Source: Decorospora gaudefroyi (lineage: Eukaryota > Ascomycota > Dothideomycetes > Pleosporales > Pleosporaceae). From it: DNA of 64,000 nt. Shown here piece by piece: positions 1 to 11,118 of the stretch; the stretch's first letter is position 1; every line of letters starts with the position of its first letter. The position numbers and the translations under genes were made by a program. The notes under the pieces are model-generated. The model worked only from the letters and a program-made list of their open reading frames with translations. It was not told where the DNA came from and made no database searches. The stretch lies in the NCBI GenBank assembly GCA_010015605.1, contig ML975246.1, positions 124,001 through 188,000 on the forward strand, read 5' to 3'.

Positions 1-555
1 CTATGGCGCGTGTCCTACGGCGTCCCGCTCGGCGTGTCCGAGGAAGATATATGGCAGAAGGTGGACGACAAACTGCGCGTTATGCTGCCGAATGGCGGGC
101 GAGATGAAAAGGGTGAGGTGGCGTACAAGGTGGTGAGGATAGCACCTTACAAAGCTCAACAACGCCTCGCATCGACCCTCTACGACGCCTCCTCCCGTAC
201 CTGTCTCGTCGGCGACGCCGCACATCTCACAAACCCGTATGCGGGTCTTGGTCTCGCGTCTGGGATCGCAGATGCGTCATCGCTCTCCGATGTCTTGATC
301 CGCATCCTTACTGACGAGGCATCGGATCCAGAGAGATTGTTGGAGTCGTGGTCAGAGGCCCGGAGGAAGAAGTTCTTGGAGGCTGTGGATAAGCCGTCGC
401 GGATGGCGTATAAGCGTGTCAAGGCTGATGTCAATACGGATGAGAAGGTACAGGAGTTTGTGGAGAAGGACCCGCTTGTGGGCGCGTTGAAGAGTGGTAT
501 GCCGGTTAAGCCGCCCAGCTTGGAGACGAAGGGAGAAGAGTTAGAGGGGTGGTGA
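1..555 (+). CDS. FAD-dependent monooxygenase, C-terminal part (5' end outside window)
   Basis: The reading frame is open from base 1 to the TGA at 553-555 and gives about 184 residues of a class A flavoprotein monooxygenase (UbiH / salicylate-hydroxylase-like, FAD_binding_3). The diagnostic piece is the second FAD-contact motif, CLVGDAAHLTNPYAGLGL, encoded near 199-255; in this family the GDAAH segment binds the FAD ribityl/phosphate. It is followed by the usual helix with a Leu-rich face and a Lys-rich tail. The N-terminal Rossmann GxGxxG region lies to the left of the window, so substrate and targeting cannot be judged. Family known, exact reaction unknown. Confidence 0.8.
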   Translation, partial: LWRVSYGVPLGVSEEDIWQKVDDKLRVMLPNGGRDEKGEVAYKVVRIAPYKAQQRLASTLYDASSRTCLVGDAAHLTNPYAGLGLASGIADASSLSDVLIRILTDEASDPERLLESWSEARRKKFLEAVDKPSRMAYKRVKADVNTDEKVQEFVEKDPLVGALKSGMPVKPPSLETKGEELEGW

Positions 556-1935
556 TGTGGGATTACAGTAGGCAGAGGCTCTCGAGGTATTCTGTCTCAG
601 CAGATAGAAGTTGCATGTTCTGCCTACTGGTATATGATAGGAAGATGGTCATTCGCTTTGCTTGTTGTTTGTCAATGCGTCTCAGACTTGCATTTGCCGA
701 TCATTGGACGAGCCGCTGCCTGCATTGTTGTCTGAGCTCATGGAAGCGGAGGAAGTTGGGTCTGATAGGTATTCTAAACGTAGAATGCTTGTTGGTAAGG
801 CGACGATCGTCGTCGATTATTGAATGGATAGGTGTAGGAGTGGTAGAGAGAAAAGACATGTATGTGGAATAGATACTGAAAAGTAGGATCTGTCGAACTG
901 AGTAGAGGACGATATCACAACCGCTCACGCAGCGTAGGCGTTGGAATAGGAGGTTGAGTATAACGGACGTCGCAGGAGATACCTAAAGTACCATCGTCTT
1001 TCGAAACACAAACGTCCCTAGTCCACGTTTGCTCATGGCCAGCAGCTTGCGATTAAGAGGCGGGAGAAGAAGCACGTTGCTGTGCATTCAGCGTTTTGAG
1101 ATATGGCGCTGCAACATTAAGCATAGTCCATATAATCAGCCGTAATGTACGTGCCGGTACTCCGTAGGGATGAATCTTCTGGCCACTCGTCCTCTGCTAG
1201 GAAGGTGCATCGCGTCTTTGACTGATCATCCTGGGAAGTAGGCCAAGTCTGACGACTCGGAAGGCGAGGGACGCATAGACGATGGCGCCGGCCGAGTAGA
1301 CGAGAGGCTTGTAGTACTTCATCGTACTGCCGGTATTGTTGGATTCTATTCGAACTTCGACTTGTGGAACTAAGTCGGATGGGCTAGAGATAAGACGAAG
1401 ATGAAGTTCGACGGATCGGTTACCCCGCGAACACGTGCGCGTCGTCGTCGATGATACCAATACTGAAATAGGCGGCCGGACTACGGTAATCGGCACAAAC
1501 GATGTATGCTATCCGAGAACAAGGCGTTGCTATCTTGTACCCGAGATGCATGACTGTGAATAAGCTCGTGTTGGGCTAAAGATAGGACGGAAGATGATAG
1601 AGTAATGTCATGATCAAAGGTTTCTGCTATCCAAATTATCACCAAAGTCTGGTGATAGTATACAGCTCCGGTTCAGGCGCGGAGAAAACTGGAAACAGAA
1701 GCGTGGAAGCAGGAAGCAGAAAACAGAAGGATGGAGGCTGGTGTGGGGAGATGTGGCTAGTGACGTACGTACGCCACTCCCGGCTGGGTCGAAACAAACC
1801 ATCCATGGATTAGAACGGGACACGAGTTGCCAAGTCAAGACATTCGACGAATGCTCCCTTGCCAGTCGGATTGCTCCCTCTTCCCATGCACTGCGCGCAT
1901 CTATGAGGTAGCTATTGAATTACGCGTCGTCCACC
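556..1935. other. Intergenic, no supported gene
   Basis: No ORF here has a recognisable domain or consistent splice signals. A minus-strand ORF (1197-1496) could encode a short hydrophobic stretch but is not supported. Probably the 3' flank of the monooxygenase plus the promoter of RUD3. Confidence 0.5.
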
Positions 1936-4034
1936 ATGTCTGCACCAGCGACGACTGATCCTGTCCATCAAAGTGGTAGGTGAGCTGCCGCTTCGGGGGT
2001 GCCCATGAACTCCGCAGCGTCGCTCCGTGGTGCTGGAACAATGTCGAGTAACATGGCTGACAAACACCCGCAGGCACTCTGTCCAAGTCGCAGAAGAAGA
2101 GAAACAAGAAGAAGGCCAGCGGCAATGCGAACAAGTCGGGGGAAGCAGAGCAGGTGAACGGAGACGGCTCCAGAACAGACACGGAAGACCATGAGGAAGC
2201 TGCCGAGGATACGGAGGAGCAGACTGTAAGATAGACGTGGCGTATCCATGCCTGTGCCAGCACTAACATACGGAACAGCAGCCCGCCGCGCAATCGACCG
2301 ACCCAGATGCCGACGACGTAGACGACGAACAACCCCCGGTTTCGCCAACAATCATGCAAACAAACGGTACACAACACCACAGTATATCCTCTGCGATTGC
2401 ACTCGGACTGGCACGCTCACGCTCACAACAAGGGCTTTCCCACTCACCGCCGCCGCCGTCCGACACCAGCGTGCGACTAGACGCTGTAGCGAAGGAGCGC
2501 GATGCGTTACGGCAGGAAGTCACGGAGCTGCGCAAGAGTTTGGAGGACATGCAGAGCAAGCAGGGGGCAGGCGCAACTGACGAATCGCAGTCGAACCATG
2601 AAGAAGAGATACGGAGTCTGCGCGAAGAGCTAGACGAGGCAAACGAGGGCAAGGAACATTTCGAGACACAGTACAAGAACTTGCTGGGCAGGGTCAACAC
2701 CATCAAGACGAGTTTAGGGGACCGACTGAAGGCTGATGCGGTGGGTACACTCTCCGTCTGCGCCAGTTCCAGCATTGGGTGAAATACCAGGAAGATTGCT
2801 GACACCATATAGGCTAGGATTGAGGGGTTTCAGGCCCAAATTGCCGATCTTGAAGAGCAGACGCGCGAACTGCAAGAGAACAACAACAGCCTGTCCGAAG
2901 AGCTCGCGAAGCTACGCCAAGAAAAGCATGTCCAAGCATCAGAGATCGAGACACTACGGAGCAGGTCGAACTTATCGCAACAGAACTGGATCAAAGAGCG
3001 CGACGAGCTGATCTCGCGAGAAGCATATGTGCGCGAGGAGTTTGAGAATGCGAAACAGGCTATGCAGGACTGGGAAGTGCTTGCCATGAACGAGCGCTCA
3101 TTGCGCGAGAATCTGGCGGAGAAGGACGCGGAGCTGAGGGAGCAGCTCGAGTCGATCAAGGAGGAGTACGAGAAAGCTGCCAGGGACAGAGATACGAACA
3201 GCCAGGCGGTGGAAGGACTGCAGAAGGCGCTACAGGAAGTGCAAAACCGTACGTCCTCTGAACTATCATCCCGATTTGACGAGGCGCTGACGTGTTGTAG
3301 TACGAAGAGCTGAGCTCAAAAAGTCGGTCGAAACCTATGAAGCGCAGATCAACGAGCTGCAAAAACAGGTTCAAGCCGCAGAATCCGCATCCACATCGGC
3401 CAAAGCAACGCTCGAGTCGACGCAGAAGGAGCTGGAACGCGCACTACCATTTGAGAAAGAAGTCAAGGAAAAGAACCTACTAATTGGCAAGCTACGACAT
3501 GAGGCTGTAACGCTCAACGAGCATCTCACCAAAGCTCTGCGCATACTGAAGAAAGGGAGACCGGAAGACAATGTGGATCGGCAGATCATCACAAACTACT
3601 TCCTGCATTTCCTTAGTATAGATCGGAGTGATCCCAAGAAGTTTGAGGCGTTGCAGTTGATCTCTGCGCTTTTGGGATGGACGGACGGTATGTTTTCCTC
3701 TGCCATGGCCATCCCATCATGGAACGCTACTAACATGATCCTAGAGCAGCGCGAGCAAGCGGGTCTCGCCCGCCCAGGCACATCGTCCATCTCAACAGGT
3801 CTCCGCATCCCACTATCGCCCTTCAGACGCACGCCCAGCACACCCTCGTTGAGCTCTGCAACAGACCCCATGCTGATGGCGAGCTCATCGAGTAACAAGG
3901 AGTCGCTAGCAGAACTGTGGTCAGACTTCCTCGAGCGAGAAGCTGCCGAGGGAAAGGGTGCGTCGCGAAGAGGAAGCACTGTGAGTCCACCGCCGCGGAC
4001 GGGGAGTGGGCTGGGGATCGGTGAGCAGAAATAA
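1936..4034 (+). CDS. RUD3: Golgin with GRAB/GRIP-like domain (Rud3 type)
   Basis: Six exons join in phase: 1936-1975, 2074-2225, 2279-2740, 2813-3248, 3301-3687, 3745-4034 (588 aa). The N-terminus is Lys-rich (QKKRNKKK) and then acidic; residues about 130-475 form a long coiled coil with heptads rich in E, L, K and Q. Near 480-530 lies the GRAB domain, with the conserved run KKFEALQLISALLGWTDEQ split by the last intron, and the C-terminus is Ser/Pro-rich. Rud3 is a cis-Golgi tether recruited by Arf1, acting in ER-Golgi traffic. The 53-bp intron at 2226-2278 may end 3 nt later, at the second CAG. Function is taken from the family; Arf binding is inferred. Confidence 0.88.
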
Positions 4035-4349
4035 TAGGTCTAACGTTTTGTAATAATACGATACCATTCCCGCTTGCATGGTTCGCGTTTTAGTTAAGGG
4101 GGCATTGCAGCAGCTTATAGACTATCCTTTTGCTCTGTGTATCATTCATCGATTTCGTATCTGTGATGCGTCTTCATACACATGTATCCGCCTTGACTCT
4201 ATGTTGTTACATTCGCAATGTACAAATGCCGCCAACGTCTTCGCCACGTTCGCATGATATGCAGCTCTACGCCGCGTAAGACGTTCTCCTGCCTCTACTC
4301 CAGTGATCCTCCAGCGACCGCCTGCTTGTTCAATCTCAGGTAATCACAA
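4035..4349. other. Convergent 3' flanks of RUD3 and MRPL32
   Basis: 315 bp between two genes that end facing each other. It is T-rich with short AT runs and presumably holds both poly(A) sites. Nothing else is seen. Confidence 0.5.
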
Positions 4350-4945
4350 TCACCACTTCCATCCAGTGTGCTTGAGGATCTGCTTCTCCTTTTCCTTCCT
4401 CGGGTCTGGTGCCGCGGTACGTGCTCTCCGGGCCTCGACGTGCTTCTCCAGTTTCCTTGACTTGATCATCTTCTTTGTTGGTCGGCGGATGGACCATTGA
4501 AGCTGGCCGAAGATGTTGGTTTTGATGGCTGGGAGATGTTAGCCGCCGCTCCGGACATGTGCAGACCTTTCTGTCTTCAAAACGCACAATCCACGCAGTA
4601 TGGACACAGGATGTGCAGGCGCTTGACCCTCCCACATGCCGAGCACCTGTTCAGCGCTGTTATGTCCTTCAACCCTTTGCCCGCCATGAACCGTTGTCGC
4701 TTCTTGCGGTGTGACGTCTTCTTCTTCGGCACCGCGTTGAGGAGGCCATCCCAGATATCGGCTAGAGACGGAATTTTCGGGAGTGACAAGGACGGAATCG
4801 CGAGTGCGCCAAAGGGTGTGGTGAATGCTCCCAAGGGCTGTGAAAGGCGTTGCAGAAACGGCAGGCTCAGGACGGGTCGCATGGGGCCACTGAGGCCGGG
4901 GAGCAGCGTCTGCCACAGCGGAGGGAGTGGCCGGGCGAGCGCCAT
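4350..4945 (-). CDS. MRPL32: Mitochondrial large ribosomal subunit protein bL32m
   Basis: Two exons, 4945-4588 and 4528-4350, give 178 aa. The intron uses donor GTGCGT at 4587 and acceptor CCCAG, with branch-like CTAAC inside. The mature core starts at AVPKKKTSHRKKR, the typical L32 N-terminus, preceded by about 80 residues rich in L, P and F that act as a cleavable mitochondrial presequence. A zinc ribbon CSACG...CPYC follows. The second exon supplies the conserved tail IKTNIFGQLQWSIRR. In yeast the m-AAA protease trims the L32 presequence to license ribosome assembly; that is family knowledge. The ATG at 4945 is chosen because upstream in-frame codons lack the expected leader pattern. It is divergent from CDC10, 326 bp apart. 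Confidence 0.93.
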
Positions 4946-5271
4946 TATCGCAACGGTGGGCCGACAGCGGGATGGGCGTACATGGAATCCCGTGATGTCC
5001 GGATGGTGTTGCAAAATGTAAATGCAGCTGCACGTGCGCACGACCCCAGCCTCAGCTTGCGTCGCGCCTTACCTCCCAACCACTAGCGCGCCTTCGCTTC
5101 CTGGCTCCCCCCTTTCCCGCGCCTGCATCTCGACGAGAAAGCCGCCAGTGCCACGACCCTGACTATTTGTTCCAGCAAGCCCAGACACCGCCTCCCCTTC
5201 TCTCCCAGTCCCAACACCCGACCCTCTCCCGCATCACGTCTGACCCGCCCTCGAGCCTCACATCGCTCACA
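4946..5271. promoter_or_regulatory. Shared divergent promoter MRPL32 / CDC10
   Basis: 326 bp separate the two start codons, transcribed outward. It contains pyrimidine-rich tracts (about 5100-5260) ahead of the septin start, typical of fungal core promoters and leaders. No TATA box or named operator is recognisable. Confidence 0.5.
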
Positions 5272-6455
5272 ATGGCTGCCACGTACCAGAACCAGTCGCA
5301 GCCCATCTTCCCGGACAGCTATGTCGGTTTCGACAGCATCACCAAGCAGATTGAGCGCAAGTCGGTGAAGCGGGGCTTCCAGTTCAATGTCATCTGCGTT
5401 GGTAAGGCCTTCCTAGATTGAGTGCCTGCTCTGTTCCCCTAGCTAACCAATGCTCCAGGCCAGACTGGTCTCGGCAAGTCGACGCTCATCAACACGCTCT
5501 TCGCCTCGCACCTCATGGACAGCAAGGGCCGCTTCCAGCCCGACGAGGAGGTCCGCAGCACCACCAACATCCACCCCGTCTCACACATCATCGAGGAAAA
5601 CGGCGTGCGTCTGCGCCTCAACATCGTCGACACGCCCGGCTACGGCGACCTGATCAACAACGAGCGCTGCTGGGACCCGATTGTCAAGTACATCAAGGAC
5701 CAGCACAGCGCCTACCTTCGCAAGGAGCTCACGGCCCAGCGTGAGAGGTACCTGCAGGACACGCGCATCCACTGCTGCCTGTTCTTCATCCAGCCCTCTG
5801 GCCACGCCCTCAAGCCCATTGACATTGTTGTGCTCAAGAAGCTGAGCGAGTTCGTCAACGTCGTGCCCGTCATTGCGAAGAGCGACAGCTTGACGCTCGA
5901 GGAGCGTGCCGAGTTCAAGGCCCGGATAAAGGAGGAATTCCAGTTCCACAACCTGCGCATGTACCCGTACGACAACGAGGAGGATGACAGCGAGGAAGTC
6001 CAGGCAAAGCAGGCTATCAAGGTAAGCTTGACATACATGGCATGTGATTGGACAGTGGGCTAACCCACAACAGGAACTCCTGCCCTTCGCCGTCGTTGGG
6101 TCTGAGAGGACCGTTGTTGTCAACGGCAGGAACGTCCGTGGCCGCCAGAACAAGTGGGGCATCATCAATGGTGAGCTAACCCATCCCTTCTCTCCAGTGT
6201 GCTTACTGACATTGCCTAGTCGAGGACGAGAACCACTGCGAATTCGTCTACCTGCGCAACTTCCTCACCCGCACCCACTTGCAAGACCTGATTGAGACGA
6301 CCGCACAAATCCACTACGAGTCCTTCCGCGCCAAGCAGCTGTTGGCGCTCAAGGAGAGCAGCTCCCACCAAGGCCACTCTTCGCGCCCCATCTCGCCCTC
6401 TGCCGACCGCGAGCTCAGCAGGAACAGCCAGCGCATGACCATGAACGGGTACTAG
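5272..6455 (+). CDS. CDC10: Septin, Cdc10/AspD type
   Basis: Four exons (5272-5401, 5459-6021, 6074-6170, 6220-6455) give 341 aa. A short N-terminus leads into a polybasic stretch (RKSVKRG, about 29-35) and the septin GTPase: P-loop GQTGLGKS (44-51), DTPGYGD (G3) and AKSD (G4). The septin unique element follows, ending near LRNFLTRTHLQDLIE. The tail is short, Ser/His-rich and has no coiled coil, as expected for Cdc10 orthologues and unlike Cdc3, Cdc11 or Cdc12. In yeast Cdc10 sits centrally in the octameric rod that forms filaments at septa and branch sites. The start at 5272 is the first ATG in frame; translation further upstream has only non-ATG codons. Confidence 0.95.
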
Positions 6456-7021
6456 GAGTTCCCGAATCATAATCGCGTTGACAGCAATGGGGGCAAACCC
6501 AGTGGTCCTCCACCGTCGCGTATGGGACCACGGATGGAACCACCAGCTCCCATGATCGATGCTGTCTGAACGGCACTGCTGCGTTCCAAGTGGGTGAACT
6601 AGCGGAGAAGAATGTGCGATGTGTTTTGATACCAGTGCATCAACCTAGCACGAAAATGGGGCTGATTGCAGTTTACATTTGATTTTCCCGATATCCTTTT
6701 AGTTACGATGGACCCTTCTTACTTTCTTGATCTCGTATGTCATAGCACGGTGTAGTGGTTGGGTACTGGTAATACCCTGGCCTCCTTTCTAGGATAGCAA
6801 AGTAATTTGACCCCGAGTGGTTCTCCCATCCGTGTCTCTTGTTTTCTGTCGCATCCTGGGTGTTTTTGATATCGGCCTGATTTCCGTGATGCGGCATCAG
6901 ACGTTGACCCAGCACCGATCTAACGAACCTAGGTGTCTAGGAAGGTTTCGACGACGAGCTTTTTTATGGGCGGAAGGTACGACGGTATCCTCAGTATGTT
7001 CCTTCCGGCATCAATCATCTC
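6456..7021. other. Convergent intergenic CDC10 / LTO1
   Basis: 566 bp at the 3' sides of both genes, with T-rich stretches near 6660-6700 and 6820-6850. It may hold a missing terminal exon of LTO1 (see findings). No other feature is seen. Confidence 0.45.
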
Positions 7022-7666
7022 TCACCTCAACAATCTCGACCCCGCAAAATCCTCCATATTATCATCCCCCTTCTTTCCTTTCTTCGCCCCTCCCGTGACC
7101 CGGACCGGCCCACTCTTGCCCCTCGCTGGCGAACCTTCGGGTGACTTGATGACTGATGAGCCGCCACCCTGCGTTTCCCCCACGATGCGCTCAACGACCT
7201 TGGCTTTGGCGCCCGCCCGCTTGAACCTGTCGTCAAAATCCGCAACTGCATCGTCTGTATTCGCCGTATCGAATGTTTCTGGGTCTGTCAGGGCGTGCAG
7301 GAGTGAGATGTTGTTATGTAAGCGTGAAGTAGAGGCTAAGGTGGGTAAGTGTTCCGTTTCCTTCTCCTTCTCCTTTTCTTCCTTCTCTTGGTTTCCTTCT
7401 TCCACGCCAGCGTCGTTTTCAGTGGCACATAGCTTATTAGGGAGGTTGTCACGCAATCGAGCCGCCCACACGACACTTCGGCCGTGCAGTTGTCCGAGCG
7501 AAGCGAATTTTTCGAACCCGTTTTCCAGACCGAAGAGGCGGCCTTCTATGCGGCCGGCACGTGAGCCGTCGTTTGTGCCGAGCGTGTAGGCGGTGGTGTA
7601 GAGGGTGTCTTCTAGGGTGAGGAGGGAGGTGAAGGGGTCGTCTTGTTGGTTGGAGGCCGGAGGCAT
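7022..7666 (-). CDS. LTO1: LTO1/ORAOV1-family protein (Yae1-type deca-GX3)
   Basis: 214 aa in one open frame. After DPFTSLLTLEDTLYTTAY comes the GX3 repeat core G-x3-G-x3-G (LGTNDGSRAGRIEGRLFGLE), a hallmark of the Yae1/Lto1 family. A Lys/Glu-rich insert and a Lys/Gly-rich basic tail follow. In yeast the Yae1-Lto1 complex is an adaptor that delivers Fe-S clusters to the ABC protein Rli1 via the cytosolic CIA targeting complex. The ATG at 7666 has AAA just upstream; an in-frame ATG at 7708 would add 14 residues. The frame stops at 7022-7024 inside a good donor-like AG/GTGAGA, so a further exon is possible. It is divergent from the methionyl-tRNA synthetase gene. Confidence 0.8.
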   Translation of the reverse strand: MPPASNQQDDPFTSLLTLEDTLYTTAYTLGTNDGSRAGRIEGRLFGLENGFEKFASLGQLHGRSVVWAARLRDNLPNKLCATENDAGVEEGNQEKEEKEKEKETEHLPTLASTSRLHNNISLLHALTDPETFDTANTDDAVADFDDRFKRAGAKAKVVERIVGETQGGGSSVIKSPEGSPARGKSGPVRVTGGAKKGKKGDDNMEDFAGSRLLR

Positions 7667-8040
7667 TTTAGTGGATGGGGTTTGATGGATTGGAAAAATG
7701 TTTTCCATATGCGTGGATGATGTTTAGTTTCGGATCGTGGTTACTTTCCCTCCTATGGGAGTCAGGGTTCAGCGATGAATAGCGGAAGTGTGGCGCAAGT
7801 TGTGGCTGGCGGGGTACCAGTAGCGGGGCAGCGGGGCAGCTCTCGACACTTCCGTCGTGTGAGTGTCCATGCTTGACTCGAATCTCTACCAAACCACGAG
7901 GGAAGTGCATATAGGCTGCTGTATTCCCAGGAAATCTATCCCTACTACCATTGCACTTCTCCCAAATTCAACAGTAAGTCGATGCAACGTCATCGATGCT
8001 CTCTAATGCACACTAACGTACACACAGCACACGACTTCCC
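7667..8040. promoter_or_regulatory. Shared divergent promoter LTO1 / MES1
   Basis: 374 bp between the two start codons, transcribed outward. A pair of adjacent 8-bp repeats (GGGGCAGC) occurs near 7824-7840. No known operator is recognised. Confidence 0.4.
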
Positions 8041-10178
8041 ATGACCGAGACAACGAAAAAGATCTTGCCTGTCGAGGGCGAGCGCAATGTGCTCATTACA
8101 AGCGCACTTCCCTATGTCAACAACGTGCCCCACCTCGGCAACATCGTCGGATCCGTACTGTCCGCCGACGTCTTCGCCCGCTTTTCGCGCGCAAGAGGGT
8201 ACAACACGTTGTATGTCTGCGGAACAGACGAGTATGGAACAGCGACGGAGACCAAGGCGATAGAAGAGAAGATGACCCCGAAGGAGCTTTGTGATAAATA
8301 CTACGCGCTGCATAGCGACGTGTACAAGTGGTTCAACATCTCCTTCGATCACTTCGGTCGGACGCCCACCCAGCAACAGACGGACATTGCGCAGGACATC
8401 TTTACGAAGCTTTATAAAAATGGTTACTTGGAAGAGCAGACTACTACACAACCATACTGCGAGACCCACAAGAGCTTCTTGGCAGATCGATTCGTTGAGG
8501 GAACATGCCCGCTGTGCGCGTATGAGGATGCGCGAGGAGATCAGTGTGACAAGTGTGGACACCTGCTGGATCCTTTAGAACTCAAGAACCCGCGGTGCAA
8601 GCTGGATGGTGCGACACCCGTTCCGCGGGAGACAAAGCACGTCTATCTGTGTCTTGACAAGCTACAGCCGCTGGAAGAGGAGTGGTTCAAGAAGGCGAGT
8701 CAAGAAGGCAACTGGAGTTCGAATGGTGTCCAGATCACAGCATCGTGGCTGAAGGAAGGTCTACGGCCGCGAGGAATTACCCGTGACCTGAAGTGGGGTA
8801 CAGCGGTGCCGCTCGAGGTATGATAGAGCCTGGCGCACCTTGCGAGACCAAGCTGACTCGATCAGGGCTACGAAGATAAGGTCATGTACGTTTGGTTTGA
8901 TGCCTGCATAGGCTATGTGTCCATCACAGCAACATACACCGAGGACTGGAAGCAGTGGTGGCACAATCCCGAACACGTAAAGCTCTATCAGTTCATGGGC
9001 AAGGACAACGTACCGTTTCACACTGTCGTCTTTCCCTGTTCGCAAATCGGCACCAAGGACAAATGGACCATGCTCAACACCATCTCCACCACCGAGTACT
9101 TGAACTACGAGAAAGGCAAGTTCTCCAAGTCAAGAAACATCGGCGTCTTCGGCAACAATGCAGAGCAGACTGGTATCCCATCTGATGTCTGGCGCTACTA
9201 CCTCCTGTCACATCGACCGGAGACTGGCGACACGGAGTTTGAGTGGGATGGCTTCATTGCGGCTAACAACAATGAACTCCTCAAGAACCTGGGCAACTTT
9301 ATCAACCGAGTCATCAAGTTTGTCAACAACGCAAAGATCTACGATTCGGTGGTGCCTGATTACACCAAATTCGATGACCCCTACTTCACAGAGCACAAGA
9401 AGAAAGTCAATGACTTGCTGAAGACGTACATTGCCGAGCTCGAGGATGTCAAAATCCGCGCTGCACTCGCTACTGCGTTGCACGTATCGAGTCTGGGCAA
9501 CCTGTTACTGCAGGACAATAGACTGGACAACAAGCTGGCTACTGAGCAGCCAGACCGCTGTGCTGCCGTCGTCGGGCTCGCTTTGAGTCAAATTCATCTT
9601 CTGGCGAGTCTGATACAACCGTATATGTGAGTATCTCTCTCCCTTCTGCTTCTCACTACTCAACTGGCCTGGAGAACTGCAATTGTTACTTGCGCGGTCC
9701 TCACGATGGCATGTGGTTTTGGTCGTGGTACGAGCACTGTAGTGAACCCGTACACCATATTATAACGCTTATGCTATGAAGCACATGGCTGACAACTCCT
9801 AGGCCCGACACTACTGACGCCATCCTCTCACAACTCAACGCCAAATTCCTCATCATCCCTGATAGCTGGGAAGCACGCTCACTGCCCGTCGGTCACAAAA
9901 TTGGGACCGCCGGCTATCTGTTCACGCAAATCAAACCCGAGAAGGAGCAAGAGTGGCGAGAACAATTTGGTGGTGAGGAGGCTCGGAAGGCCAAGGAAGA
10001 GAAGGCGAAGAAGGCTGCAGCGAAGAAGGCGGAAAAGGAACGCAAGAAGGCAAAGAAAGCTGCTGGTGCTGACAAGGGTGTCGAAGCTGCTGAGAAGGGA
10101 CAGGATGGTCCTGCGCAGAAAACGGCAGAGGAGGAGGTATCGAGGGGCGTAGAACAAGTAAGCTTGCAAACGTCGTAG
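8041..10178 (+). CDS. MES1: Cytosolic methionyl-tRNA synthetase
   Basis: Exons 8041-8817, 8866-9626 and 9803-10178 give 637 aa. The enzyme charges initiator and elongator tRNA-Met. The class I signatures are present: HLGN at 31-34 for HIGH, and KFSKS at 344-348 for KMSKS. A Cys-rich zinc insertion has C140, C156, C159, C169 and C172, and the anticodon-binding helical domain contains NLGNFINRV. The protein starts directly with the Rossmann fold, so the N-terminal GST-like domain that docks yeast Mes1 on Arc1 is absent. The C-terminus is a Lys/Ala/Glu-rich helix that may bind tRNA. An alternative ending is possible: a donor-like GTAAGC at 10159 could splice to 10215 and end at 10232 (SVAR). Confidence 0.95.
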
Positions 10179-11118
10179 TATCCATGTTTGTGTAGTTGTT
10201 ACGCACGATCCTAGGCGTCGGTGGCGCGATGAGGAGCTTTGGGCAATGTGGTGTTCAACAAAAACGCGGAACAGTGGGTTTACTCAGTGCCGTCCACGCG
10301 CATGACAGGTGTTTGTGTTACTAGACTAGACTCGAATATTGTCGCTCGAGAAACCATTGCACGAGTGCTCGGCCACATACAAACACTACATGTGCGGCCA
10401 TATCCGTCTCCGTGTTGTTGTTTACAGATTCTGATCTTCGTGAGTGGTCCGTAGGCTGGGTTGACCTGAGTAGTTTCCCAGGACGGTTACATGTGGTTCT
10501 CCTCGGTGAGCGTACGGAAATCTATATAATTGCACCACGATGTCGTCACATCACTCAGCGGACCGTGACTATGACTACCGAGCCCAATATAGGTCTAATT
10601 ATCGGGACCTGCATACCGACTTTTAGCCAAGAAACAATAGTAGTAGGCCACACGAGTCCACTCTTGCTGGCATCGTGACCATTTGCACCTGAGCAAAGTC
10701 ACAGCCCTGCTGCCTTGAGGATCGCTCCTTCCCTCTACAGCAGTATCTCCAGGTGATCGGTGAGTGTGATCAAGGGATGACGTCTACCCCGCGTTGTCCC
10801 ATTCACTGCGAGAGATCGTTGCACGGACTCGACTCTCGAGCACTTCCGCCCCATTCACCAATGTACGTACCCGCTAGCGGAAAGCTTATCAAGCTCTGAT
10901 CATCCGCACTAGGTAAGCGACTGTCTCTCTCCTCTTACACCCACCAACCTTTGCGACTGCGCTCAACTACCAGAAAGTTGCACAACTACCCTCGAGATCA
11001 ACCGCCTCTCGTCAACCGCCTCAGGTCCACCACCAACGTCACTTAACTCAGTAGGATACACCGCAATTGCGACTCTCCAGGCGCAGACTGCGCGCAGAAC
11101 TACCAACCTCGAATCACC
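10179..11118. promoter_or_regulatory. Upstream region of siderophore transporter
   Basis: 940 bp without a convincing ORF. It has two HGATAR-type motifs on the reverse strand (ATTATCGG near 10600 and CTTATCAA near 10886), compatible with SreA-type GATA control of iron genes but no more than chance would give. The last 200 bp are C/A-rich leader. Confidence 0.35.

Noticed and set aside
1197..1496. Minus-strand ORF with a short hydrophobic segment
   Set aside because: Only 41 codons follow its best ATG context and no splice partner or domain was found.
10159..10214. Certain last intron in MES1
   Set aside because: Donor is good but the frame already stops cleanly at 10178 and no clear branch point is seen; kept only as an alternative.
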